The notes: generated by a model not told the origin, from the letters alone. Counted from the first letter of the stretch, positions 37,874 to 50,998 are shown. The stretch is DNA of 64,000 bases from Haliclona indistincta (GCA_964017065.1 OZ024784.1:15853152-15917151), one strand, 5' to 3'. A program made the numbers and translations.

Positions 37874-40800
37874 TTAAAATTCACTGTGCTCTGTTGGAAA
37901 GAAAATAAGAAAATATTGTTAGTACACAAGTAGGAAAATATAGCAACACTGACAACAAGTGCGCGACACATGCAACAAATGAGCTTATAGAGCAACGAAC
38001 TCACCGTCTAAAGCATGTTCTGTGACTCGCTTGCACAAGTCATCCATGTCTTCGTTGATGTCGGGTTGTTGAGATGGAATGGTCAGGTTAACATACTTGT
38101 GAGTACGAGCGCTGTAGGGTGGAGGAACGAATGGCTTGCTGAGTGGATTCATAAGGTGAACACTCTTTGGTCGAACCACAAGTGGAGGAGGAAGAGGAGG
38201 CTATAATGAGGAGGAAAGAGGGTTAAACCACGACATTTTGTATCGAATTCCTCTTCATCACAAAATTAATTTCTATGCACTTGACGACTGCTTGCATGAC
38301 TGCATTTGACTGAAATGGAACTATTCATTCTGCGTACCTGTTGAATCTGTCGTGGATTCATTCTTGGGAGCGTGCTCCCACCAATCTGTACAGCGACCAT
38401 TCCCTTGTTGGCACTGGAGGTACGCATTGTTGTTGTCTTTCTTCCTCTTGGTATTACTCCGACTCCTCCCCGGCCGGGAGAATTAGGCGAGTTTGGAGAA
38501 GGATAGCCAGCAAACGTGAATGCTCCACCCCAGTTACTATGAGTAAAACAATTAAATGAACGATAAATCATTCCGTCCTGTGACCCACCTATGACTGCGA
38601 GGAGATCGTCGAGGTAAGATGACCTTTAGAGTCTGTTGGCATTGCTGCTTCCATTCGAAGAATAACTTGCGTTGATCAACAGTAAACGCCTGCAAGAGGA
38701 AGAGAAGGTGAGATAGCAACAACACGTACGTACTCACTCGTGCATTGCCCAAACACCCAGCATGTGCACACACACACACAACTAATGATCGTGCACACCC
38801 ATAGAAGGAATGCATAGAGATAGACAAACATAGCATACCAATGGAGTGCGTGAGAGAGGGGGAGGTAGGTAGAGAAAGAGAGAGGCTGGAATGCGACAGA
38901 CACTCAACCATTACAGCCACACCTAGTCTAGAGGCGTTTACCAGGCAACTCTTTATTAACACAATAACTTGAGACAGACACAACAGGCACACTACACTAC
39001 TTTGATACAACGTGTTATTGTAACTACACTATATAAACCACAAATCATGCAAGAGATTACACAACTAAAAATGTAAATGAAATTACATTAGCAAAAAGAC
39101 ACTATGGTAATCACTGTAAGATATCCATCCATCTAGCTGTACAACTTGTGGACTATTGTTGGTCCAATAGTGTTCACTAGTAGGCTTCACTGTATCCTGT
39201 TAGAAACCTTGTATCACAAGAGTGGGCTCGAAATACACTACAACCCATCAGGCCTGATGCTTCTCAGAAACTATTACTAAAACATAGACAAAGGTTGGCT
39301 CTATACAAGCACCAACGACCAAGTTTTATAGTGCGATTGTAATGCAGCGATGAACTAACCTCATGACACATTGAATTGTCCAGTAGTTTGATGAACGAGG
39401 AAAGATTGTCTTCGTTGGTGTCTGTGTACTTCATTAGTTGACTGAAGACTATCGAATAGAGGAAGAGCTGATCACATTATACAACAGCTGTTTACACTAG
39501 CAGTGCTAGTCCTACCCCTCAATTGGTAACCACACCAACCAAATTATCACTCATTAGATCAGAAATAAATACTCTTAAAGAAGAGTATGCGTGGGTACTA
39601 TTACCTCAGCTATTTTTATTGGACAGGCAAGAAAAGCAAGTTACACAGCATATAATCTTATCTCCATTGACCACACCCACCATACACTAACTAGTTCACC
39701 ATATGAACACTAGCCAACAGGTGCATAATAGCAGTGAGTGATACACACTAACAGGTGTGGCATGACTGCGAGACTATAATGATTAATCATACTTGCTTTG
39801 TCTGTCTGTTACTTACCCTTTCCAATTGTGCGTGTAATCAACGAGGGCAGGTCTTCCTGAGGAAACTCCCGCGCTAGCAGTTCATCAAGGTCAGACCCAA
39901 CAGAGGAAGAACGGCGAAGGCAAGGAGAGGAGGAGGGAGAACTGCACGAGCTTCCTCCACTACTGGAGCCTCCTCCACCCTCTTCAGTTCGAGCCGCATC
40001 ATTGTGCTCGTCCTTCTCTCCTACTGTTACTGTCTTGGTGGACTCTGCCTCACTAGCAGTAGTAGCATTGTCTTGAGGTGGCGAGTACTGTTTGATGGGT
40101 GTGACAACAAGCTTGCGCAGCTCATAGATACACGAGAGCAGCTGACCATGTTTTTCAACCTCCTGGAGTGTGGGGGGAGAGACAGTAATCTTGTTGCTAT
40201 CATTGTGTGTTTTTGTTTCACAACTCAAGCTATCACCTGAAGTGATAGTTAATCTTTAATAATTATTTTTTTAGAAAACAAGGCTTCAACAAACTGAAGT
40301 TACCACTGGTGTGCATTACATCGTATATTGCTAGTGTGTGCATGACATGATGGTTTTTATCTTGGGATGGCAGAAATTCTTTGAAAAACTGACCTGTTCT
40401 ATTGCTGCAAGGGTCTCTGGTCTCTTCTGAAGTTTTCTGATACTTAGTATGATCTTGTTCCTGGCGCCCTTGGTAACATTCTACGGAATGAGAATCGTGA
40501 TGCATATTTACACGAACAATTTCAATGATGCAATGTTATCACATTGCTCCAATCCATATAAGGGAGTACTCAATAACCCCACACGCACAACCATGGCACT
40601 ATGATCTGTATACACTGTTAGCAACTGCTGGGCAAGGCCCTCTCCTTATAAAGGCATTCCAGACAGACACACATACAACAGTTCAGCTATTAATGATTAT
40701 TATACTTGCAACTCTATGTGTGTATATACTATTAAGGTAGACACATCACGACAGGTGCCCACAGACACTCTCTAAATCTTTCACTTTTGGGATCGAGCAG

Positions 40801-42944
40801 CAACAAAAATATCGCAACAATGCATTAGTCAAGCTAATCGGTCGGTGCTTAACAACATGATATGCGTAATTGAGAATTCAGGAGGAGGTACCAGGGCTCT
40901 CCCCGGGATCCATGAAACCAAACAAGGCATATAATCATCAGAGGACACTCAGTTGAAAGCATATATCACAATGTATAGTCAACAATATAATGAACAGTAA
41001 TAGGCTCAGGCAAAGCAATTTTACTACTCATAAAGCAATGATAACCAAGCACTACACATGGGCATTGTGAAATACTCCAGCTCAGGCTTATAAACACAGC
41101 AAGCTAACACACCCAGCAATTCCTTATGATGAATACGCTTGAAAGTAGCAGAGCTGTATTAGTGAACTATCACACAAACCTTGGACTCCAAGTATTCCTC
41201 GGACAGCGTGAGAAATTCTTCGTACGTCATGTCAGCAAACAAGTGCTGGTATTTATGAAGACGCAAAGACTTCAACCACTGTGGAACATCTGAGCAAGAC
41301 AGGAATGGAAAGAGTTAATGTTGTTTACCACAGTACCAATTGTTGAGAACCCCACACACACATTACAACTCATTGTCAAGGTGATCAGATTTCAACACAC
41401 ATGTTGAAATTACTGCACATTGCTCTCTCTCTCAACAATGAACAACAGTTGAGCATACCCACACAACTGCACACACACACACACACACATGCCCTGGGCA
41501 CACACCATCTCCAATTCTCCACTAGCAACATACACTGATTGCATGTGCTAAAATGGATGCACTTGTACCAAGAAAGGTCAATATTATAGTACGTTTGATG
41601 CCTGCAATCACTATGCACACTAGTGCTTATTGGGAACGTACTAGCTGCCTGGCACCAAACTAGTGGCTGGCAATAATCACCACCCACCATATACAGAGAT
41701 CGGGCAACACACAAGGAGCAGAAAGAATAGGAGGAGGAGGATAGCCAATAGACATTACAATGGTAGCATGCATAATATAGCCTATATAAACATTAGTAAA
41801 ATTATGAGTTAATAATTATACACACACCTTTCATTCCTGCTTTCCAATCGTAGATCTCGTCGCCAAGAAATCCTGGAAGATGGGCAGACGCTATCCGTGG
41901 TGCAGGTAGAGAACACGTTTTGTTAGCAACACGACGATAGTAGTCGTCTGTATTGCTGCCACTACTGCGATGATTGTCCATGGTCGAGTGGTGAAGAAGG
42001 TGATGATTGGAAGGACTAGATCTGGGCTGTAATGAACCAGTCTTTGATATTATCTCGTCCTCTTCTTCAAGAGGGAACGAATCACTCTCCAACAGATCAT
42101 TTGAGTGCACATGAAACCCATTGCTGAGTGATAGCGTGTTTGATCCAACCAACTGACCAGGCACAGTGCCATCGATGTATATCCGATTGGCACCGTTTGG
42201 AGCAACTGACAAACTGATCAGATCATCTGATCGATTGCTACCAGTTTGATAAATACGTCGGGGAGCTGAGTTAGGAGGTAGAGAAGAAGATGAAGAAGGA
42301 CCAAAGGTGTTTGATTTTCTACTGAGAGTACTGCTGCTTATAGTTCGGCATTTCTCTTCAAGACGTGAGCGCCAGTGTGTGAGTGTCGCTCGTTCTTCTT
42401 GAGGGAATGCTGGGTGCACAAGAGCCAGAGAGAGTAGCTGTTGACAGTGATCGAGATAGTCCGGATCTTCACTCGAGGAAAGAAGAACTTTGGGAAGAAG
42501 TCGAAGGAACTCTTCACGAGCCTTCTGGTTACCAGGATGAAGTAGGAGGAGGTGAGAGAGCAGCTGGCCGAGAACATAGTCTTCACTTTCGCTATGCAAA
42601 GAGTGGAGATAGGCTGGAAGGAGAGGGAGGAGTAAAAGAGAGGTTGTTTACTCCATGCAGCTGAAACAATGATTGCAGCAGAATACACAGGCGAGACTAC
42701 AGCAGAATACACACGCAGGATTGAGCTTACCAGGATTGTTGCTTTCTGTCTCCATCTTCGAGAGCTCCTTGGAATCGGCACTGTTTTTCAAACGATGATC
42801 GAGGATAAGACAGAGAAAGTGCGCTTGGGTTGCCGAAACTTTGCTGAGCAGTGAGTAGAGAACTATAGTCTGCTCGCAGCGGGTCCAGTCTTGAAACCAA
42901 GCGGCTACCTGCCGAGCCCGATCGCCGAAAGATGCTGACTTCAT
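37874..42944 (-). CDS. SAMD4: SAMD4 / Smaug RNA-binding translational repressor
   Basis: Ten minus-strand exons: 42944-42731, 42613-41828, 41289-41180, 40480-40394, 40162-39817, 39448-39360, 38689-38589, 38536-38338, 38200-38005 and 37890-37874, giving 714 residues (human SAMD4A about 718). The N-terminal SSR region reads [18 protein letters not shown] and [20 protein letters not shown]. The SAM domain is spread over exons 3 and 4: [34 protein letters not shown] and [19 protein letters not shown]-like helical part (exons 6-7) and the conserved C-terminus [11 protein letters not shown] follow. Smaug proteins bind CNGG stem-loops in mRNAs and recruit deadenylation and repression factors. Exon 10 adds only five residues. 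A Ser/Gly-rich acidic insert lies in exon 5. Confidence 0.95.
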
Positions 42945-43314
42945 TCCGGCAGAAGAGACCTTGCGCGGCTATGTCGGAAAGGGGGAGAGTGGGAAGGAGG
43001 AGAGAAGGGGGACACAAACTAGCCTAGGGGAACAAAGAATGGCGCCACACTAAAACGTAGCGTCGGCGATCTGAACACTGAATCCACACAAACGCGTACA
43101 GTCCTTATGAGTAGGCTGTAATACACACAGACAGCCTAGCCTACATCCATTACTGGAGCTTATGACCAGAAGCCATAGCAAGTATAGATTAGGTCATTGG
43201 CCGACCGGCTTGCGTGCGCGGCTCAGATAGCCAAAGCTCGCCATTGACCGATAAACCGACTGATTTGCTTTTTGCTAAACTGCGCAAGTGCGATGTCACG
43301 TGTTGCTCAGAAAT
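42945..43314. promoter_or_regulatory. Divergent region between SAMD4 and TSR1
   Basis: There are 370 bp between divergent starts. GTCACGTGTT at about 43295 contains a CACGTG E-box about 15 bp before the TSR1 ATG. No TATA box is seen. Confidence 0.45.
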
Positions 43315-46300
43315 ATGGCGGACATCAAGCAAGAGACACATCGTCCAGGCGCTCTAAAGCAGCAAAACAAGGCGCACAAGCATGGCAGGCACAGCAGCAA
43401 GGGAGCCATTGATATAAAAAACAAAGGTTACTGACTAGTTGCTGTGAAAACAGATTAATAAACAATGTTTTTATCATAATCAGGCAGAGTGGAATTAAAG
43501 GCACTTGCTGGCAAGAAACGTGGTGTAATGAGAAAGACCGATCGACGCAATCAGGTATATTTATTTATGGGCGTGGTATTATGTATTTCCTATTTCCTGT
43601 CTCAGATGAAGCAGCTAAGAGCTAACAAGCGACAGGAAACCCTACTGGCAAAGCGGTCTCTAGGCACTGACGGCTCACCTCCACACATCATAGTGAGATA
43701 AATGATACAATACCAACATGGTATCCGATCCAATACTAGGTATGTCTACCACTCAATGGTGACAAAGAGAGCAGCAAAGAGCTGCATTCATTGATGTGTT
43801 CTGCCTCCGGAGAAGATGATCTTCCATTTAGCTCAACAACTACTGTAGTGTGAGTATTAATACTGTCACATTACTCGGTTATCAAACATCTACATCTCAG
43901 ATTTACTCAACTTAAGAAGAGGATCATGTTTCTCTTTCCCCCAGTTCATGATCTTTACGCTGTACTGGACATCACTAAGGTACATCAACTGTCTCAAAAC
44001 TACATGTTGATTGTGTAGTAGACAAGCAGCCCAGAGGCCTTCTGGTTTCTCATGCTTGTACTTGTTCACAATTTGTAACATGCTGTGTCTATTGCTGATC
44101 AGCAAAGCTGACCACACTTGAGTTTTGGTGTTAGTGTGTGTAGCTACACAAGGCCTCAGGTAACTGGGAGACAATGCACATGTACAACAAGCTGCTGATA
44201 CATGTTCATTAGTGTCTAGTGCTGTAAATTTCTTTTTTAAATTTCTTTCTCCAAGGTGGCGGATACCATCTTGTTAGTGCATAGCTCACAGAATCTTCAG
44301 CCATCAGCTCATGCTGATCTCTGCCTGGACTGCTTGACAGCTCAAGGACTGCCCACCACCACGCACGCCATAATGGTACTTGTTAGTTTTCTGTCCTCAA
44401 GTGCATTGTTCTACCTACCCACTGCCCAGGGTATGTCAGACTTGACCATGAAGAAAAAAAGCGAAATCAAGCAAGCACTTCAGAAGAGCATTGGGAAATG
44501 GTAGGCGGTGCTTAGAATGATCTCAGTAACTCAATTGTGTTGTGGTTATTGTCACAACTCATTAGACACTTTTTATTTTGTCTCCTGGGCCTCTTAGAAT
44601 AATAACTACGTGTCATGTTTTGCAAATAGCCCCAAAAAGGAATTTGGCGCTTTCAATGATGAGGGAAATCAAGTCATCCTTGACAACAAAAATAATGGTC
44701 ATAATTTTGAATCAGATAGGTTGTTGTGAAACTCTTCTATGGGATAAGTAATTATGTCATTGCTAACAATAGCTGTGATGTAATATCATCTTTTTGATGT
44801 TATTATCATTGCCGATCGGCAATGATATGTAGGGATGACCTCGAACTAAGATGGCGGCTACTCATGTGTGAAAATGAGTTTTCGCACATATCTCCACTGT
44901 TATACATTTCTACTGCATTTTCACTATCTCTAAGGGAATCTGAAGTGCGAGCGCTTGTAGGAAGTCTATGAAAGTCGCCGGGACTGCTTGCTTGTCGACG
45001 AAAATCAAGATGGCGACTCTCAGGGAGGCCGTTGAAGATCTTCGTTGTTGTAGCGTTTCTCGAGATTCCAGACATCTAGGATTGATCAGGAGATTGTTCT
45101 GAGCTTGGAAATACCTTTGGCGAAGCGAGTAGACGTTTCTAAAGTGGTAAACAAAAATCGCCGCCCACGCGAATTGTTCATCTTCTTCTTCTTTCTTCTT
45201 CTTTCTTCTTTCCTCTTTCAGTAAGCCTAGCGCTGTCCTGAGTGAACGAATCACTACCAAACCTGCACAATTGCACGTGTATACATCTGGAATAGTGCAC
45301 TTACTTCTTAGATAGGCATTAAACACTACCAGAAGTGAGTAATCCATGAAAAACATGGTTTTTGGGCCGTTTTGGACTGAAGACGCCATTAAATATTTAA
45401 CCCTCTTGACGCTCGTATCATTAACTCCGCCCACATCAGTTTTGTAGCTATCTCGATCGATACTGCGTTTTGTCTCTGCTCTGGACGCTTCAGCGCGAAA
45501 GCCAGAGGTATGAAATTTGTCTAGAGCAGTACTATACCCTAAGTAACACTGATCTGTTCGTTAAAGCTTCAGATGGCGGGTTAAAACTGACATACCCAGA
45601 CGTGAACAAGTATTCTAAGTTACCGGCAGCAAGATTCTACACACAGTAAGGTTCCTACACCACGCAGATAAGTTGTAAAGGACTAGAAGCCTCTGTGAGT
45701 GTGATATTGACATCAACAAGGTTCTACTAGGCGTGCTCGCTCGTACTATTGGGCTTGCAGCATCATGAGTTGTCAGTATTAGTCTCTTCCTTCATCCATT
45801 ACTGTAATAACAAGTATCATGTTGTCAAATCATACCTGGACTTGATATTTTGCTATCTGCGTCCTTAACCTCTTTACTATTTTAAACCTTTCAATGAATG
45901 ATTGGTAATAATTATTAAACATTATTTTAAACTACACTCCTTACTCTCCAGACCCTAGCTGTGCACGTTCACATCTGCTAGACTAGTAACTGCTGCTCAC
46001 AGAGTTGTCAAAATGAAATAACATCTAACATAGAATACAAATAATAAGTTCAAACTGATAGTGATCAAAAAAGTAACAGGAACAAGTAAAGTAAAAAAGC
46101 TTTAATAAAAAAACTGGAAAGTGTAGGGATGACTCTTAAAAAAGGAAAGGAACAAGATGGGATGATTCTTGCAAAAGTAAAGGAACAAGATGGAATAATG
46201 CTAAGCTTGCAAATGTAAAAGTCCCAAGTATCCCTACATCAGCGGCTTGAAGGAGGACGCAGTCCGATGGAGTAATTGACGGTTGTAAATAACTAGAGGT

Positions 46301-49300
46301 ATATGTGTTTAGGAGGACGCAGTCCGATCAAGTAGTTGACAGTTGTAAATAACTAGATGTATCTGTGTTTGGAGGACGCAGTCCGATGAAGTAATTGATG
46401 GTTGTAAATAACTAGAGGTATCTTTGTTTAGGAGGACGCAGTCCGATGAAGTAGTTGACAGTTGTAAATAAGCTGCAGATAGCTGTGTTTGGAGGACGCA
46501 GTCCGATGAAGTAATCGACAATTGTAAAGGTATAGGAAGAGGATTCCGTATTTGTCAGTTGCGTCGCAGCAAGCCGCTGATGTAGGGATACTTGGGACTT
46601 TTACATTTGCAAGCTTAGCATTATTCCATCTTGTTCCTTTACTTTTGCAAGAATCATCCCATCTTGTTCCTTTCCTTTTTTAAGAGTCATCCCTACACTT
46701 TCCAGTTTTTTTATTAAAGCTTTTTTACTTTACTTGTAGTTTTCCACTTCCTGGTTGTTTTGATTGCTGTTATTTTCTTTGTCTTTGTAAGGTTTCCAAA
46801 AGAAAAATTCCATCCTTTGGACACCACAGAGGTTAGTTTTCTCCACCTTTTCTTCACTAGCTTATTTCCTAGAATAGGATGCAATTAGCCTGTGTGGTTT
46901 CATATTAACACTTGATGATAACATTCTATAAGAATATAGCACCTGGATTAGTGTGTTCAGTGTTAACCTCAATGAACTCAATTGAACACTTGCCCCTCCT
47001 CTGTGCAGACATGTACCACCTGTTTATCTCTACATTTTATAGGATGCCTTGAGTGTTGTGAGATTTATTGGTAACCAAAAGCTTCGTCCGGTGTACTGTC
47101 GTGACACGCACCCGCACATTGTTGCCGAAAAGGTCACCTTTGAAGCGAATGAAGACAATGAGGTGTGTGATATGATGCACTGTGTAACGTCATGTGATTA
47201 ATTTGTGCAGGAGGTTGGCACGATGTGCGTGTCTGGGTATGTTCGCGCTCGTCCATTCTCTGTAAACAGGCTAGTACATGTCACTGGATTGAGAGACTTT
47301 CAGCTCAGCATGGTTAGTAGTGTCTCTGAAGTGTATGGTAGTGCATCTCATGTTACAGATTTCATCACCTCGTGATCCACACCAGTTGAGACCACACAAG
47401 CAAGCTAGATCAATGGAAAGCATGATTACTGTGTGTATGATCTTCCTTACACTATACTAGTCATTAATAATGTTTTTAGGATGGACAAGAAGAAATGGAA
47501 GAGGACGTGAAAATGTTACTAGAGGCCGACCCTGTAAAACAGGAGCCTCTTGTGTCTGAGGTAGAGCTTGATCCCATGGCTGCAGAACAGACTTGGCCGA
47601 CTGAAGAAGACGAGGAACAGGGTATGTGTGTGTCAGTGTTTGTTAGTGTGTACATATCTGTACAGCTGCAGCTGATATGAGGAGAGTTGATGAAGACTAT
47701 CAGGCAGCTTGGATTGATGAGGAAGACATAGACGAAGAAGAGGAGATTAGTGACAGTGATGATGATACCATGGTAACCAACAGCCATTATTGTTACTGTA
47801 ACATTTTCCCTTCTTACAGATGTCTACTGTTGACATGGACAGTGAAAGTGTTATTGTAAGTTAGCAAGACATAGCATGTTCGGCTTTATCTGTGATTCTC
47901 CTTCAAAGTTGAATGACGCCAGCTATGATAATGATATGGACATGGCGGAAGAGGAGAGACGGTATGTGACCATCTCACATACTGACTGACTCTTCTGTAG
48001 ATTGCAGATGCTACGAGCAGAGAAAGATGATCAACTGTTTCCTGACGAGGTAGATACTCCTCTCAATGTGCTCGCAAAGACTCGTTTTGCAAGGTCAGAA
48101 CAAGAACAAAATATGCTCTGTTGTCAAACAATTTTTACAGATATAGAGGTTTGAAAAGCTTCAGATCTTCACCATGGGATCCAAAAGAGAACTTGCCAAG
48201 AGATTATGCTAGGTAGGTTGAGATTCTGCTCCGTATGATATCGTTCTCTGCGTGCAGGATAGTACAGTTTCAAAATTTCAAGCGATTCACAAGACGTGTT
48301 CTGTCAACAGTAGATGAGGATGGTGTTCTGGTACGACAAGACTTGTTTATTTTGACCTAATGTCTACCATCTCATATTAGCCTGGTTGGTATGTTACCAT
48401 TCATATAAAATCAGTGCCAAGACTGTTTGCAGGTACATAGACAAAACAATACTATGCTATGTGAATTTTGATTGAACTTTTAGCAAATGTTGACATAGCT
48501 CAAACACCACTGGTGGTTCATTCTTTATTGCCCTATGAGAACAAGGTACTCCATGCGTACTGCTATCCCTTTTTTACTAGACCTCTGTCTCTCAACAGAT
48601 GTCTTTTGTCAATTTCTGTTTGAAGCGTTCACTTCATTACACCCAACCAATCAAGTCCAAGGTATGAATGATCAATGCATTCCGACCACACTAGTTGAGC
48701 ATGTTTCTCAGGACCGTTTGATATTTCATTGTGGTGTTCACCGATTCTCATCGTGCCCAATATTCTCTCAACACACAGCAAGTAACAAGCATAAAGTGAG
48801 AGTAAAAAGTAGGTAGAAAATCGCCTACTATCTGTTGCCTTTTTGTTCTCAGTTTGAGCGGTTTCTCCCAAGTAAGGGTGTATCGGTTGCTAGTGTGTTG
48901 GCTCCTATTGCTTTTCCTCCTTCTCCTGTTCTGGTTTTCAAGGAATCTGCAGGTCTCTCGCTTGTAATCATATTTCCATTCCTGCTATTTTCCTACTTCA
49001 GGCACGCAGACACTTGTTGCTACCGGTACACTGCTCAGTGTGAATCCTGATAGAATAGTGTGCAAGAAGATTGTCCTCAGTGGACACTTATACAAGATTC
49101 ATCGCCGTTCAGCTGTTGTGCGATATATGTTCTTCAACAGAGGTTAGAAATGCAGATAGTGCAACAGTGCGTGCATTGTACTCTCCCTTCAGATGACATC
49201 ATGTGGTTCAAACCTGTGGAATTGAGGACTCGCTGTGGGCTAAGAGGGCACATCAAGGAACCATTGGGTTCGATTTGGTTACTTTGAAGTTTCTTTCCAT

Positions 49301-49502
49301 TTTTGTATATCCATCTACAGGAACCCATGGTCATATGAAATGTGTGTTTGACAAGCACATCAAGCCTCATGACACTGTGCTGATGAGCCTGTATAAGAGA
49401 GTCTTTCCCAAGTGGACATATCAACCAGATGTGCCACGCCCAATTGCTTGGGGGCGCGGCTCAGAAGAGTCTGACCAATCAGAATGTAGTATGCACGTGT
49501 AA
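43315..49502 (+). CDS. TSR1: TSR1, pre-40S ribosome maturation factor
   Basis: Twenty-six exons sum to 760 residues (human 804). Boundaries: 43315-43426, 43484-43554, 43606-43692, 43770-43849, 43901-43979, 44256-44375, 44430-44500, 46792-46831, 47043-47162, 47211-47312, 47359-47430, 47480-47621, 47672-47772, 47820-47855, 47909-47961, 48001-48093, 48141-48212, 48258-48330, 48381-48432, 48484-48545, 48599-48661, 48712-48795, 48853-48952, 49002-49142, 49193-49267 and 49321-49502. Conserved blocks are [64 protein letters not shown] and [23 protein letters not shown]1 is a GTPase-like protein without GTPase activity that blocks premature factor binding on pre-40S subunits. Exon 4 is the least certain. 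Intron 7 (2.3 kb) carries a foreign element. Confidence 0.94.
44804..44827. repeat. Perfect 24-bp palindrome around CCGATCGG
   Basis: TATCATTGCCGATCGG followed by CAATGATA reads the same on both strands. It sits in TSR1 intron 7 just before TAGGGATGAC, a sequence that also occurs in the arms of the inverted-repeat element 1.3 kb downstream. It may mark the end of another element. Confidence 0.7.
46082..46737. mobile_element. 656-bp element with about 168-bp perfect inverted repeats
   Basis: The left arm (46082-46249) and right arm (46570-46737) are perfect inverse copies over about 168 bp as far as I can read. Each starts ACAAGTAAAGTAAAAAAGC and contains GTAGGGATGACTC and ACAAGATGGGATGATTC. 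The core between the arms is a tandem repeat. There is no coding capacity and no clear target-site duplication. Perfect arms mean a recent insertion or recent gene conversion. Confidence 0.85.
46252..46540. repeat. About five copies of a 60-bp unit inside the inverted-repeat element
   Basis: Each unit begins GGAGGACGCAGTCCGAT, followed by an AAGTAATTGACRGTTG-type segment and TAAATAACTAGAGG. Starts are near 46252, 46311, 46371, 46431 and 46491. Copies differ by a few bases and the last is incomplete. GACGCAGTC within each unit can form a tiny hairpin. Confidence 0.85.
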
Positions 49503-49549
49503 ATTGTTTATGTTTTGGGAAGTGTTGAGAGGAAGCTAGTGTTTGAAAA

Positions 49550-50760
49550 ATGGCGGAGAATGGAAAGTCAGGAAACGGCGTTTGCAAGGAACTAGAATTA
49601 AAAGTTGTCTTGTTAGATATCGAGGGAACAACTACAGCAATAACGTTTGTGAAGGTAAATTTCCAGTGGTTTCCGTTCACGATTGCAAGTTCGCGTCTAA
49701 CAGGATAAATTATTTCCGTACGCATCCGATAGCCTCGAGGGATACTTGCAAGCACACTGGGAAGAGAAGCAGTGCAAGGAAGATGTGGACAGGATACGAA
49801 AACAGGTAGAAGTAGTCACTCCCCTCATTAGACCTGTATCATTGCTGTTGCACAGCTGAAAGCCGATGAAGAGGAAGGCAGAGAGAATGTTCCTCAGATA
49901 CCCAATGGTCCTAAAGACAAGTGAGCATTGCATTGGTGCAAACTATTGCAAAGGATCATCCATTGTGTAGAGTCTTGAATGGTGTAGTAGAGGGTGTCAA
50001 GTGGTTAATGGCAGCTGATCGCAAGGTCACTGCTCTGAAGGAACTGCAGGGTCACATTTGGAGACATGGCTATCAAAATGGTGATCTTCATGGACAGTAA
50101 GCTGTCACTTCCTACAGTGTCTCACTATCTTCTCTACAGTATCTATGCAGATGTTGCTCCTACTCTCAAGACCTGGCATGAACAAGGCTTCCGTGTGTGC
50201 ATCTACTCCTCTGGTAGCGTGGAGGCTCAAAAACTGCTATTTCAATACTCAGTGGAGGGAGATCTTCTGCCGGTAAATTACCCTCTTGCTTATTACATGT
50301 ATATCATTGGCTTGTTTTGTTTATTATTGTATCTCAAGCATGATGTTTATGCTGCAAATTGTAAACACCAAAATAATTACTACCTCTGTTTTCTACAGTA
50401 TCTTAGTGGTCATTTTGATACTCACATTGGTAACAAGAGAGAGCACAGTAGCTATCTCAAGATTGCTGAGGAGCTCAGTGTTGACCCTCAAGATGTGCTC
50501 TTTCTGACGGATATTCCAGCTGGTACTAACATACACCCTCTCCTCGCTCACTCTTTATCTCTCTTCTCTGTGCAGAAGCGGCAGCAGCAAGGCAGGCTGG
50601 TATGATGGTAAAGCTGGTGACCCGCCCAAAAAATTCTCCTCTTTCTGACGAAGAGCGACAGGAGTATGACACCATCTCTACCCTCACAGAGCTCACCCTC
50701 ACACGATCACATGACAACGGCACTCCCCAAAAGCGATCAAAGAAAGATAAAAATTGCTAG
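49550..50760 (+). CDS. ENOPH1: Enolase-phosphatase E1
   Basis: Seven exons: 49550-49654, 49704-49805, 49856-49920, 49971-50096, 50140-50272, 50399-50522 and 50576-50760, giving 279 residues (human 261). HAD-superfamily motif I is LLDIEGTTT with nucleophile D23. Also visible are ELQGHIWRHGYQNGDLHG, the motif II region YSSGSVEAQKLLFQYS, GHFDTHIGNKREHSSY and motif IV LFLTDI. The enzyme enolises and dephosphorylates 2,3-diketo-5-methylthiopentyl-1-phosphate in methionine salvage. The C-terminus ends with an extra basic stretch (KRSKKDKN) not in the human protein. The start codon lies only 47 bp after the TSR1 stop codon on the same strand. Confidence 0.96.
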
Positions 50761-50998
50761 CACTAAACGTTGTGCTGGAACATCAGTTAGAATTATTTTT
50801 GTTGCAACTTAGTCATAGTACAATCTAGCAAAAAATTGTATAAATAGAACAATAAAATTATGATCATGTGAAAATTTTGATCGCGTCGTTATAGGATGCT
50901 ATGCAACCAATAATAGTAAACATTTCATGTCTTTGGATTGCAATTATACATAACACATCTATTCATTCAACAAACAGTGATACACAGTGACATATACA
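50761..50998. terminator. Convergent 3' region of ENOPH1 and Rab gene A, with AATAAA
   Basis: AATAAA at 50851-50856 is about 90 bp past the ENOPH1 stop and is a likely polyadenylation signal for the plus strand. No other gene is seen in the 238 bp. Confidence 0.55.

Larger units (their letters stand above)
44501..46791. other. Oversized intron 7 of TSR1
   Basis: The GTAGGC donor and AAG acceptor join at a Trp codon in the conserved frame. Apart from the long inverted-repeat element (46082-46737) and a 24-bp perfect palindrome (44804-44827), it holds a minus-strand frame of 174 codons at 44910-45434 with no known motif and a TTC/TTCTT run near 45184-45215. The intron is more than ten times longer than most others of this gene. 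Confidence 0.65.

Noticed and set aside
42383..42664. Plus-strand frame opposite SAMD4 exon 2
   Set aside because: The minus strand carries the conserved SSR region with correct splice phases, so this is a shadow.
44910..45434. 174-codon minus-strand frame in TSR1 intron 7 as a gene
   Set aside because: No motif, no matching splice partner and low-complexity Lys/Glu runs. Kept only as a possible element remnant.
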